From assembly GCA_002254405.1 (NCBI GenBank), contig NJDH01000044.1:1-7061 (forward strand): DNA of 7,061 nucleotides. The letters are read 5' to 3'. A model generated the notes under the pieces. That model saw only the letters and a list, made by a program, of their open reading frames with translations, was not told the origin of the DNA and did not search any database. Of the stretch, positions 1 to 6,630 are shown piece after piece; within the stretch, counting starts at the first letter, position 1; each line of letters opens with the position of its first letter. The position numbers and the translations under genes are program-made. The DNA comes from Candidatus Altarchaeales archaeon ex4484_96. GTDB lineage: Archaea; Altiarchaeota; Altiarchaeia; IMC4; QMZM01.

Positions 1-803
1 ATAGCCTGGGCGTTGGGGTCATGCTCTGCCTGAGCTAACATGTCGGCTGCGATAAAAGATGCGTTAGCCCGTTCATCAGCTAATATCAACACCTCGGATG
101 GGCCCGCCGGCATGTCAACATCCACGGTACCGTAGACCATCATTTTAGCAGCTAAAACATATTTGTTTCCCGGGCCGATGATTTTATCTGTTCTCGGAAT
201 AGAGCCGGTGCCATAGGCCAAGGCCGCGATAGCCTGCGCACCCCCCACACGATAAATGTCTGCCACACCACAGATATCTGCTGCAACAAGAATGGAATCA
301 GAGATTGGAGGAGGCGAAACAAGTATTATCTCCTCAACACCAGCTGCCTTAGCGGGCAAAGTGGTCATCAACACCGTTGAGGGATAAGAGGCCCGACCTC
401 CGGGGATATAGCATCCCACCCTTCGGAGTGGTATCATTTTCTCCCCGATTACAACACCCTCGCTTAACTCGGTAGACCACTGCTTTGTGATTTTCTCGTA
501 TTGCTCCACATGGTATCGTCCGATACTTGAGGCAGCATCCTCCAGGGCCTTAACCAGCCTCTTGTTTACCCGAGAATACGCTTTTCTTATCTCAGAATCC
601 GAGACCTTAAGGTTCTCACTTGACAGATTGAATTTATCGATTTTTCTGGTGAGAATATATAAAGCAGAATCACCCTTGGATTTAACCTGAGAGACTATTG
701 GGCCAACCGACTCCATAACCTCATCAAGGGATATTGACTCGCGCTCAACAAGAGCCTTAAGTTCGGAAGCATACTCTCCCCGATATTCTATTGTTTTTAT
801 CAT
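1..803 (-). CDS. hisD: Histidinol dehydrogenase HisD, C-terminal part cut by window edge
   Basis: The minus-strand frame from the ATG at 803 stays open for 267 codons to the left edge. HisD oxidises L-histidinol to L-histidine in two NAD+-dependent steps, the last of histidine synthesis, in the cytoplasm. Visible family landmarks are RRVGCYIPGGRASYPSTVLM (about residues 127-146), the VGGAQAIAALAYGT block (187-199), IGPGNKYV (209-216) and the signature DMPAGPSEV followed by AQAEHDP (230-263). Q258 and H261 match the first two zinc ligands of E. coli HisD (Q259, H262). The remaining roughly 160 residues, with the catalytic Glu-His pair and the last two zinc ligands, lie outside the window, so integrity cannot be judged. 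The start fits the normal N-terminal length and has a GGAG eight bases upstream. It overlaps the stop of the membrane-protein gene by one base (TAATG), so it is the third gene of that cluster. Confidence 0.97.
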   Translation of the reverse strand, partial: MIKTIEYRGEYASELKALVERESISLDEVMESVGPIVSQVKSKGDSALYILTRKIDKFNLSSENLKVSDSEIRKAYSRVNKRLVKALEDAASSIGRYHVEQYEKITKQWSTELSEGVVIGEKMIPLRRVGCYIPGGRASYPSTVLMTTLPAKAAGVEEIILVSPPPISDSILVAADICGVADIYRVGGAQAIAALAYGTGSIPRTDKIIGPGNKYVLAAKMMVYGTVDVDMPAGPSEVLILADERANASFIAADMLAQAEHDPNAQA

Positions 804-1603
804 TATCTACGCTCCAGATAAAAATATGGATTCACCACTGAAATATAGGTGTAGACCACTGACTGGGTCAGGCGAACAGCAATGAACAAAAAAACAGCCG
901 TTAAGGTTAAACCCACATTTATTTTCCCGACATTCACCAGCACACCCAAAGACAATGCCGATAAAACCAATATCATGAAAAAAGACTCAAGAAAAAAAAC
1001 CTCCCTCATATGCTTAATGCTGAGTTTCAGGCTTTTATTGATGCTTGAATAAACACCCTCTTCCTCTATTACGCCAACAGGAATCAAAAAGAACACAGCC
1101 ATCATGAGAACCAGGATATAAACCAATATAACCGGCAGTGAGATGTAGACCATGTATACCTCATCAAGCAGCAGAGACAATACGGAAAAAAACAAAACAA
1201 TAAAAAACAATAAAATAAACGCGAACATGATGATTAACCCAAAGGTTAATATTATCCTCCAGGATTTAAGGGAGTTTTTAAGCGAACTCATCAGATTAAC
1301 CCTGCCGGCCGACCGATAATCTGAAACCATCGAGGGATACATCGCGTAGGTGATTAAATCGATTGCTCCGATAAACGGATAAAACAATAAAAGACCTATT
1401 AAAGGCAGCATATTATCATGGATTAACCCTGGAGATAAATACCCTGATGTCATGGAGACAGCGTAAACCAAATCAAGCGTATAATATATTAAAACAAGCT
1501 CGAATACAGTATAAAGAAACGAAGCAAAAAGGTTTGGGATATAAATCTTGGGTCTCCGAAACAAAAGCTTAAGTGAATCAGTTAATATCTTCACAAGCCT
1601 CAT
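803..1603 (-). CDS. Six-helix integral membrane protein of unknown function
   Basis: This 266-residue protein is strongly hydrophobic. Likely membrane helices lie near residues 21-42, 65-88, 117-142, 150-178, 203-223 and 229-250. The N-terminus is short and positive (KLLFRRPK), fitting a cytoplasmic N-terminus. After helix four comes a loop 'VGVIEEEGVYSSINKSLKLSIKH' in outline: an acidic patch, then an amphipathic Ser/Leu/Lys stretch (residues about 176-198). That arrangement resembles the loop of poorly characterised archaeal and bacterial membrane families (YciC/DUF975-like, archaeal DUF7847-type), but I cannot assign one firmly. No catalytic or transport motif is evident. Its ATG overlaps the fibrillarin stop by four bases (ATGA) and its TAA overlaps the hisD ATG by one base, so it is the middle gene of a coupled cluster. 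Nothing in the sequence links it to histidine synthesis or rRNA modification. The gene is certain; the function is unknown. Confidence 0.9.
   Translation of the reverse strand: MRLVKILTDSLKLLFRRPKIYIPNLFASFLYTVFELVLIYYTLDLVYAVSMTSGYLSPGLIHDNMLPLIGLLLFYPFIGAIDLITYAMYPSMVSDYRSAGRVNLMSSLKNSLKSWRIILTFGLIIMFAFILLFFIVLFFSVLSLLLDEVYMVYISLPVILVYILVLMMAVFFLIPVGVIEEEGVYSSINKSLKLSIKHMREVFFLESFFMILVLSALSLGVLVNVGKINVGLTLTAVFLFIAVRLTQSVVYTYISVVNPYFYLERR
812..815 (-). promoter_or_regulatory. Shine-Dalgarno-like GGAG for hisD
   Basis: GGAG on the minus strand sits eight bases before the hisD ATG, inside the last codons of the upstream membrane-protein gene. It supports the start at 803 and internal re-initiation at the TAATG junction. 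Confidence 0.55.
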
Positions 1604-2253
1604 TTTCTTTCGAGGTTGACGAACACATGGTCTTTGTCATAGGGTCTTAAATCTATTTTCTCCCTAACACGAAAATCCCCTTTAAGCTGGTTGATTTCCT
1701 CCCTGAACACCTTCTTTGGGTTTTCCACCGCATTAATGCTTCGGGCTTTAATCAATAGAATAGCGTGTTTAGGCTTAAAGATTCTAGCATTCTTTAAGAG
1801 AATCTCTGACTGGTTTTTCTGGGCAACATCCTGGTATAACACATCAACGGATGCGATGGTGTGCATGTAGTCCTGCGGGCGGTTGGCGTCAGCTAATATC
1901 GGAATCATGTTATTTTTTTTCATCGAAACCGGTATAAGCTCCCTCATCATCCTCTTAGAGCACTCCACACAGTAGATAAAACCCTGACAGCAGATATCAG
2001 ATAAATGCGATGGTGTTGTCCCGGAGGAGGCCCCCAGGTAAAGCACGCTAGAGTCTTCTGCGAATGGAAAAGACTTCAAGCCCTTGAGTAATGCAGCCGA
2101 AAGCTTGCTCCGGTAGGGATCCCACATCCTGTACTCGCGACCTCTCGCCCGAATCAGTTTTTCATCATAGACCCGAAAGCCGGGAGCGTAGTTGAGAGTA
2201 GCCAGACCCCCCCTGAAACGATATACTCCGGGATGCACTTTCTTAGCCGCCAT
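1600..2253 (-). CDS. flpA: Fibrillarin-like rRNA/tRNA 2'-O-methyltransferase
   Basis: This is the catalytic subunit of archaeal box C/D ribonucleoproteins. It transfers a methyl group from S-adenosylmethionine to ribose 2'-OH of rRNA and tRNA, guided by C/D sRNAs with Nop5 and L7Ae. The 217 residues match the usual archaeal length. Visible landmarks are YRSKL (47-51), motif I VLYLGASSGTTPSHLSDI (70-87), the ribose-binding acidic position in VECS (E97), ADANRP (121-126), YQDVAQKNQSEIL (140-151), IKARSI (168-173) and YDKDHVFV (205-212). K50, D142, K169 and H209 fit the family's proposed K-D-K-H catalytic set. An unusual cluster, C88, C89, C95 and C98, lies around the cofactor site. The start at 2253 has no Shine-Dalgarno and is probably leaderless. 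It is the first gene of the cluster and is divergent from dapA. The usual nop5 neighbour is absent from the window. Confidence 0.96.
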   Translation of the reverse strand: MAAKKVHPGVYRFRGGLATLNYAPGFRVYDEKLIRARGREYRMWDPYRSKLSAALLKGLKSFPFAEDSSVLYLGASSGTTPSHLSDICCQGFIYCVECSKRMMRELIPVSMKKNNMIPILADANRPQDYMHTIASVDVLYQDVAQKNQSEILLKNARIFKPKHAILLIKARSINAVENPKKVFREEINQLKGDFRVREKIDLRPYDKDHVFVNLERK

Positions 2254-2304
2254 TTTTTAACGATAGGATGTTAATGTTATTAACTGTTAACATAAAAAAA
2301 GAAA
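2254..2304. promoter_or_regulatory. Divergent flpA/dapA promoter region
   Basis: Only 51 bases separate the two divergent ATG codons, and neither gene has a Shine-Dalgarno sequence in front of it. If both messages are leaderless, the TATA boxes should be centred about 25-28 bases upstream of each start. Both predictions fall on the same A/T-rich stretch around 2277-2284. One shared or overlapping core promoter therefore probably serves both genes. This is inferred from spacing and composition; transcript starts are not known. Confidence 0.5.
2268..2293. repeat. 26-base inverted repeat (ATGTTAA-N12-TTAACAT) in the divergent promoter
   Basis: Perfect 7-base arms ATGTTAA (2268-2274) and TTAACAT (2287-2293) flank 12 bases that contain a further small palindrome, GTTATTAAC (2276-2284). 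The arm centres are 19 bases apart, close to two helical turns. This fits either a dimeric regulator's operator or a symmetric bidirectional core promoter. The centre, 2280.5, coincides with the expected TATA position of both genes. A/T-rich sequence makes chance dyads easier, hence moderate confidence in a function. Confidence 0.5.
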
Positions 2305-3180
2305 ATGATGTTGAAAGGAGTTTACACTGCGTTGATAACACCATTTGACGATGAAGGCAGACTTGATGAGGTTGGTTTGCGCGATAACATAAGATATCAG
2401 ATAAAAAAAGGCGTTGATGGGGTTGTTCCTGTTGGTACGACAGGGGAGTCGGCAACCCTAAGCCAAAAAGAGCATAAGAGGGTTGTGGAATCGGCTGTGG
2501 AGGAAGCAGCAGGCAAGGTCAAGGTCATAGCGGGCACAGGCAGCAACAACACCCAGGAAGCCCTGGAATACACTAAACACGCCAGGGATGCGGGAGCAGA
2601 CGCTGCTTTGATGATAACACCCTACTACAATAAACCAACCCAGAGGGGTTTAATAAAACACTACACGAAAATCGCCTCCAGCGTGGACATACCGATTGTA
2701 TTATATACCGTACCGTCCAGGACCGGGGTGAACATCGAAGCTGAGACCACCATAGAGTTATCCAGGATAGAAAACATTGTGGCAATAAAAGACGCCTCCG
2801 GCAACCTGGATCAGGTGATGAGAGTATTGAGGGAAACCGAGGATTTCACTGTTTTATCTGGGGAGGATAATCTCACACACTGCATTATTTCACTGGGTGG
2901 GAGTGGCGTCATCTCGGTGGCAAGCAATGTTGCGCCCGCTTTGATGAGCGAGTTCGTACACTCAGCCCTAGACGGTGACTGGGCTAATGCCAGCAGATTG
3001 CATTACAGGCTTTATCCGCTGTTTAAGGTGCTTTTCATCGAAACAAACCCTGCTCCGGCGAAAAAAGCGCTGAATTTATTGAGGATGCCCTCAGGCGAAC
3101 CCAGGATGCCGCTGGTACCCGTCACAGATGAAAGCGCAGCTAAGATAAAAAGTGTGCTGCAGGAACTGGATTTAATCTGA
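2305..3180 (+). CDS. dapA: 4-Hydroxy-tetrahydrodipicolinate synthase DapA
   Basis: DapA condenses pyruvate with aspartate semialdehyde, the first committed step to diaminopimelate and lysine, as a cytoplasmic (beta/alpha)8 aldolase. The sequence shows GTTGES (44-49), TPYYNKP (105-111), YTVPSRTG (134-141) and the Schiff-base lysine in AIKDASG (K162). The Thr-Thr pair, second Tyr, Tyr134 and Arg139 match T44/T45, Y107, Y133 and R138 of the E. coli enzyme with an offset of one, favouring DapA over N-acetylneuraminate lyase or keto-deoxygluconate aldolase relatives. Two ATGs are adjacent (2305 and 2308); the second would give exactly E. coli numbering and is an equally good start. There is no Shine-Dalgarno, so the message may be leaderless. 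One oddity is Thr135 where the family usually has Asn (YNVPSRTG). Length (291) is normal. No other lysine-pathway gene is adjacent; it is transcribed divergently from flpA. Confidence 0.95.
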   Translation: MMLKGVYTALITPFDDEGRLDEVGLRDNIRYQIKKGVDGVVPVGTTGESATLSQKEHKRVVESAVEEAAGKVKVIAGTGSNNTQEALEYTKHARDAGADAALMITPYYNKPTQRGLIKHYTKIASSVDIPIVLYTVPSRTGVNIEAETTIELSRIENIVAIKDASGNLDQVMRVLRETEDFTVLSGEDNLTHCIISLGGSGVISVASNVAPALMSEFVHSALDGDWANASRLHYRLYPLFKVLFIETNPAPAKKALNLLRMPSGEPRMPLVPVTDESAAKIKSVLQELDLI

Positions 3181-3186
3181 ATACCA

Positions 3187-3197
3187 CTTTATCTATG
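3187..3197 (+). promoter_or_regulatory. Possible TATA box for the Rad50-like gene
   Basis: The 39-base gap after dapA contains CTTTATCTATG, centred about 28 bases before the ATG at 3220, the expected place for an archaeal TATA box of a leaderless message. No Shine-Dalgarno precedes that ATG. The gap shows no convincing terminator, so read-through from dapA is also possible. Confidence 0.3.
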
Positions 3198-3219
3198 CTC
3201 TTTCTCCATTATTAGTGTT

Positions 3220-5478
3220 ATGAGGTTATATTCGCTTGAGCTAGTAAACTGGGCTTGCCACAGGAAACTGAATATTAACCTGGCTGACGGCCTGCAGATA
3301 ATAGGCAGAAACGGAACCGGAAAAAGTAGCATACTAAACGCCATCAGATTCATCTACGCAAAAGATGCGAGAAAATACCTAAATAAGATAAGAAACGGCA
3401 CAAGAAGCGCAAGAGTCAAGCTGGCTTTCAAGATGGATTCAAGCCTGTATGAAATAGAAAAAAAGATTTATCTAGATAAAAACAAAAGCTCTACGGCAAC
3501 CATGACACTAAACGGGAAACTAATAAGCGACAATCCCACAAGCGTCTACAACCGCCTCCAAAAAGAGATATTACCCGAAAACATCATGGAAAAGCTCGTC
3601 TACGTCCCGCAAGGCGAGCTAACAGGACTCATAGAAGACCTAGACAGGAAAGGAGGTAGACAGGAGCTTGACTCCCTTCTTGGATTGGATGTTTTCCAGA
3701 GAGTCTATGAGGGAACCCAAAAGGAATACAGGGAAAAAAAAGGAGGCTATGAAATACTATACAATGAAATGCTCAAATACCCTCAGGATACTGAACTAAA
3801 CATACGAAAAGAAATAGATGAACTGAATAAAAGAGAAAATAATCTAAGCAAAATAAATAAAGAGAAAAAAGCTTTAATCAATAAAATCGGAAAAAAAATA
3901 GCGGAGCTCAAAAATGAACTCAACATAATGCAAAAAACCCGTAAAATAAGGGATGAATCCGAAAAAAAAATCATCCAGTTAACAGGCGAGATTAAAGCCA
4001 GCGAAAACAGGCTGAAGCAATACAATAAAGCGCTCACCCAAATTGAAGATAAAATAAAATATCAAGCTAAACTAGAAAAAAAAAGAGATGAACTGATTAA
4101 ATACGAGTCCTTCAATAAATTACTCGATGAGCTGGTAATCAGCGAAGAGAAACTCCCGGATAAAACAAAACATAAGACCAAGATTAAACAACTTAAGGCG
4201 CTGAAAACCCCAAACCAGGATATGTTAGCTGAAAAATACGAGAAAAAAAAATCCGTGTATCTGGATGCTGAAAGAAAAAAAGCCATCATAAAACAAACAC
4301 TGGAAGAAACCAGAAAGTACCTAACCAACCTACATGAGCTAAACATCGACGCTAAATGCCCCAGATGCGGGCAAAAACTAACAATAAAACACCTCAGCAG
4401 GGAGGAAAAAACCGCAAAAGAAAAAATCACCTCCCTGGAAGCTGAAGCAGGTGAGGTGGATATTATTCTGATTAAACACAGAAGCGAGCTTAAGCGACTG
4501 GAAAACGCTGTTTCTGATGCGAAGAAAAAACAGATAGAATACAGGCACCTCCGAGATGAGATAAGGCAGCTTGAAAATGAAGAAAAAAGGCTTAATGATA
4601 CAATAAAATCCCTGAAAACCGCACTTAAGCTTAAGGGATATGCCGGTGAAAGCCCTCAATTAGTGGATGATAAAATCAGAGAACTTAATCTGCTTAGAGG
4701 AGAGATAAGAAACATAAGGGAAGAGACAACGAAAATAGATGAATACCAAACAGAGATAAAAGAAACCCGAAAAAACCTGGTTAAACAATCTGATATAAAA
4801 AAACAGCTTATGATAAAGCTTAAAGGGCTTGTATTCGATGAAATAACATATGAGGGTCTTGTGGCTGAAAGAGAAAAAATGCAGGCTGATGAATCAACAC
4901 TTAAGGTTTTGGTTCAGAAAAACGAGTCAGACATCAGGGAAACACTAAACAGGATAGGTGAGCTTAAAGAGAAAAGAAAACAGTATCTTATGCTCCAGGG
5001 CAGAGTAAACGAGTCAAAGGATATAATGAACCTGTTTAAGCAGGCAAGGGATGAAATATATCATCCATCTAAAGGCATCAGGAGATACTACAGGGAGCTT
5101 TATGTGAGGAAACTCGGCATGCTCTTAACATATTATTTCAAGCGGATAAACAACAACCCCAAGTTCAGGGAAATATCCTTTGATGAAGACTATAAAATAG
5201 AGATTAAATCAACGGAAGGCTTATTCGGACTCGCCCAGCTTTCGGGAGGGGAGAAAGCCCAGCTTGCTGTGGCTTTCAGGATAGCCCTGATTGAGCTGCT
5301 TTCCCCGGTGCGCATTTTAATGCTTGACGAGCCCTTCGGCAGCCTGGATGCCGAGCATCGGGAACTGATGGCTCAGGCGCTAAATAAGGTATCCCAGGAC
5401 GGGCAGCTTATCCTTGTAACACATGTTTCGGTGGATTGCCTTGATTTACCCAACAAAATAATGCTTGAAGGATATTAA
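3220..5478 (+). CDS. rad50: Rad50-like zinc-hook SMC-family ATPase
   Basis: This 752-residue protein has full Rad50/SMC architecture. Walker A GRNGTGKSS is at 29-37 and the Q-loop YVPQGEL has Q131. Coiled coil runs about 165-375, and a CPRCGQ zinc hook (C380, C383) sits at the midpoint. A second coil runs about 390-610. The signature motif LSGGE is at 674-678, Walker B ILMLDE at 699-704 (D703, E704), the D-loop GSLDAE at 707-712 and the H-loop VTH has H735. Rad50 works with the Mre11 nuclease at DNA double-strand breaks; the ATPase heads clamp DNA and the hook dimerises through zinc. The coils are shorter than in well-known archaeal Rad50 (about 850-1000 residues in total). Mre11, HerA and NurA genes, its usual neighbours, are not in the window, so it may be the true Rad50 at a dispersed site or a paralogue. 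The coil-coding region is A-rich with three A9 runs, yet the frame is intact. Confidence 0.88.
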   Translation: MRLYSLELVNWACHRKLNINLADGLQIIGRNGTGKSSILNAIRFIYAKDARKYLNKIRNGTRSARVKLAFKMDSSLYEIEKKIYLDKNKSSTATMTLNGKLISDNPTSVYNRLQKEILPENIMEKLVYVPQGELTGLIEDLDRKGGRQELDSLLGLDVFQRVYEGTQKEYREKKGGYEILYNEMLKYPQDTELNIRKEIDELNKRENNLSKINKEKKALINKIGKKIAELKNELNIMQKTRKIRDESEKKIIQLTGEIKASENRLKQYNKALTQIEDKIKYQAKLEKKRDELIKYESFNKLLDELVISEEKLPDKTKHKTKIKQLKALKTPNQDMLAEKYEKKKSVYLDAERKKAIIKQTLEETRKYLTNLHELNIDAKCPRCGQKLTIKHLSREEKTAKEKITSLEAEAGEVDIILIKHRSELKRLENAVSDAKKKQIEYRHLRDEIRQLENEEKRLNDTIKSLKTALKLKGYAGESPQLVDDKIRELNLLRGEIRNIREETTKIDEYQTEIKETRKNLVKQSDIKKQLMIKLKGLVFDEITYEGLVAEREKMQADESTLKVLVQKNESDIRETLNRIGELKEKRKQYLMLQGRVNESKDIMNLFKQARDEIYHPSKGIRRYYRELYVRKLGMLLTYYFKRINNNPKFREISFDEDYKIEIKSTEGLFGLAQLSGGEKAQLAVAFRIALIELLSPVRILMLDEPFGSLDAEHRELMAQALNKVSQDGQLILVTHVSVDCLDLPNKIMLEGY
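4357..4368 (+). other. Zinc-hook CxxC codons of the Rad50-like protein
   Basis: TGC CCC AGA TGC encodes CPRC at residues 380-383 of 752. The central position, with coils of similar length on both sides, is how Rad50 hooks are built: two such motifs from two molecules jointly bind one zinc ion. Confidence 0.85.
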
Positions 5479-5509
5479 AGATTTATTTGCTTTAAAATAT
5501 CATGGATTA
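5479..5509 (+). promoter_or_regulatory. Probable promoter of the membrane regulator gene (TTTATTT box)
   Basis: TTTATTT at 5482-5488, preceded by a purine-rich stretch (TTAAAGA) that could serve as a BRE, is centred 25 bases before the ATG at 5510. This fits a leaderless archaeal promoter. A second A/T box, TTTAAAATAT (5491-5500), lies too close to that start unless transcription begins further in. Co-transcription with the Rad50-like gene cannot be excluded, since the gap is only 31 bases. Confidence 0.4.
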
Positions 5510-5578
5510 ATGATGAGTTCATTGAGTAAAACCCTTTTGATAATGTTGCTTTTAAGCACAGTTGCCGGGGTATACGCA
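5510..5578 (+). other. Signal peptide of the membrane regulator
   Basis: The first 23 residues have a short polar start with one lysine, a Leu/Ile/Met-rich core (TLLIMLLLSTVAG) and a small-x-small-type end (VYA) before an acidic mature N-terminus. This identifies the export start and argues against the longer TTG-initiated reading. Confidence 0.7.
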
Positions 5579-6547
5579 GACAATGATTTATTTGAATCAG
5601 CCCAGATAACCCCCCCGGAGTTGCCGGGAGCCGACAAACAAAGGGAGGGGGTAATCCTGCACCTGGCAGATATTGAATCAGGTGAATGCCTAAGGGACCT
5701 GCACGTTGAGCTGAGATTAAGGGAAGAGGAGCTGGGTATTGAATTGAATACTATAAGATACTTTGAGGACTGCAATATATCGGTTGACCTGGAGGAGGGG
5801 AGATGGCATCTGACCCTTAAAGCAGATAATCTATCAACTGAGGGAAAAGATTACTTTGAGGAGACAACCCTGAGCCTGCTTAACGCCTCAAAGCCCCCCA
5901 CCCTGGTAGCTTACATGAAGCCTGTTGGTACGGTAATAGGGGAGGTGATTGACGAGGAAGGAAGGATTGTAGTCAACGCTAAAGTGAAATTTGACTGCAG
6001 TAGCGGGTATGGAATCCTCTCAGAGCAGCAAACCGACTCTTTTGGATTATTCAAGGGCGAGTGGCTGCCCCAGGGTTTATGCAAGATATCGGCGCTCTAC
6101 AATCACCAGGTCGGCTCCGTTGATGTATTTGTTGAGCGGGGTGGCTTGGATGAGGTATCTATCGAGCTTGAGAAAACAACCACCTCATCGCTCACAGACT
6201 ACAGCCCTCTTCTCTGGTTTATCTTATTGGCTGCATTGTTTGTGATTGCTGGTTATCTCCTCAGAAAGAAAAAAAACAATAAACGACCGTCAAATGAGCC
6301 CATCGAGCCGACGGAGGGGATGCTCTCGATTATGAAAACACTTGAGGACAGGCAGAAAAAAATCGTACAAACGCTTCTTGAAGAAGGCGGATTATTGCAG
6401 CAGGTGGACATATGCTACAAGACCGGCACACCCAAGGCCTCGGTGTCGAGATATGTTGCACAGCTTGAATCCAGGAAGATAGTGGAGTCCACTCGAATCG
6501 GCAGGCTCAAAGAGGTTAAGCTCACCAGCTGGTTTCTGAATCAATAA
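5510..6547 (+). CDS. Membrane-anchored sensor with cytoplasmic winged-helix DNA-binding domain
   Basis: The start is placed at ATG 5510 (or the adjacent 5513). An upstream TTG at 5465 would overlap the previous gene and put 15 extra residues before a clear signal peptide. From 5510 the 345-residue protein has a signal peptide with probable cleavage after VYA (residue 23). Its extracytoplasmic region (24-229) is acidic and beta-rich. Within it, residues 139-222 resemble a carboxypeptidase-regulatory-like beta sandwich (GxVxDExG, then TDSFGLF and LPQGLCKISA). Four cysteines (60, 88, 163, 191) could form two disulfides. One membrane helix (about 232-250) is followed by RKKKNNKR, fixing the C-terminus inside. 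Residues 275-340 form a MarR/TrmB-like winged helix, with recognition helix near PKASVSRYVAQLES. This is a one-component sensor layout: outside ligand or surface state, inside DNA binding. The ligand is unknown. The operator-like half-sites just downstream suggest, by inference, a target. Confidence 0.85.
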   Translation: MMSSLSKTLLIMLLLSTVAGVYADNDLFESAQITPPELPGADKQREGVILHLADIESGECLRDLHVELRLREEELGIELNTIRYFEDCNISVDLEEGRWHLTLKADNLSTEGKDYFEETTLSLLNASKPPTLVAYMKPVGTVIGEVIDEEGRIVVNAKVKFDCSSGYGILSEQQTDSFGLFKGEWLPQGLCKISALYNHQVGSVDVFVERGGLDEVSIELEKTTTSSLTDYSPLLWFILLAALFVIAGYLLRKKKNNKRPSNEPIEPTEGMLSIMKTLEDRQKKIVQTLLEEGGLLQQVDICYKTGTPKASVSRYVAQLESRKIVESTRIGRLKEVKLTSWFLNQ

Positions 6548-6559
6548 AATAAAACAATC

Positions 6560-6610
6560 CTGAAACAATACTGGAACGATTGTTCCAGCCTCATCTTTTA
6601 AATCGTTTCA
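6560..6610. promoter_or_regulatory. Operator-like array of four TGRAACRAT half-sites
   Basis: Four copies of TGRAACRAT are present: TGAAACAAT (6561-6569, plus), TGGAACGAT (6572-6580, plus), TGGAACAAT (6587-6579, minus) and TGAAACGAT (6610-6602, minus). The inner two form a dyad with perfect CTGGAAC/GTTCCAG arms at 6571-6588. The fourth overlaps the TATA-like box, so an occupying protein would block it, while binding further left could activate. The array looks like a dimer/tetramer operator. The 7-base-pair hairpin could alternatively act in termination of the upstream gene. Confidence 0.5.
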
Positions 6611-6630
6611 TCCAATCATTGATTAAATTA

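Noticed and set aside
487..690. Plus-strand open frame of 67 codons
   Set aside because: It lies wholly antisense to hisD, whose protein is strongly conserved, and its translation has no recognisable features.
2305..3180. Possible N-acetylneuraminate lyase or KDG aldolase rather than DapA
   Set aside because: The Thr-Thr pair, the second Tyr of TPYYNKP, and Arg139 in PSRTG are all DapA-type determinants.
3783..4659. Three overlapping minus-strand open frames rich in Phe/Ser/Leu
   Set aside because: They are antisense to the Lys/Glu-rich coiled coil; AAA and GAA codons read backwards give TTT and TTC, which creates false hydrophobic proteins.
5465..5509. TTG start at 5465 giving a 360-residue membrane regulator overlapping the Rad50-like gene
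   Set aside because: It would place 15 charged and mixed residues before a canonical signal peptide that begins naturally at ATG 5510/5513, and a TATA-like box sits inside the extension.
5510..5516. ATGATGA matches a box C consensus, suggesting a C/D sRNA near a fibrillarin-containing locus
   Set aside because: It is simply the two adjacent start codons of the membrane regulator gene. No paired D box (CTGA) with terminal stem was found at suitable spacing.
6571..6588. Hairpin CTGGAAC-GATT-GTTCCAG as a rho-independent-type terminator
   Set aside because: The stem is only 7 base pairs and is followed by mixed bases, with just four T later. Two further half-sites of the same motif outside the stem fit an operator better. 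Termination is not excluded.
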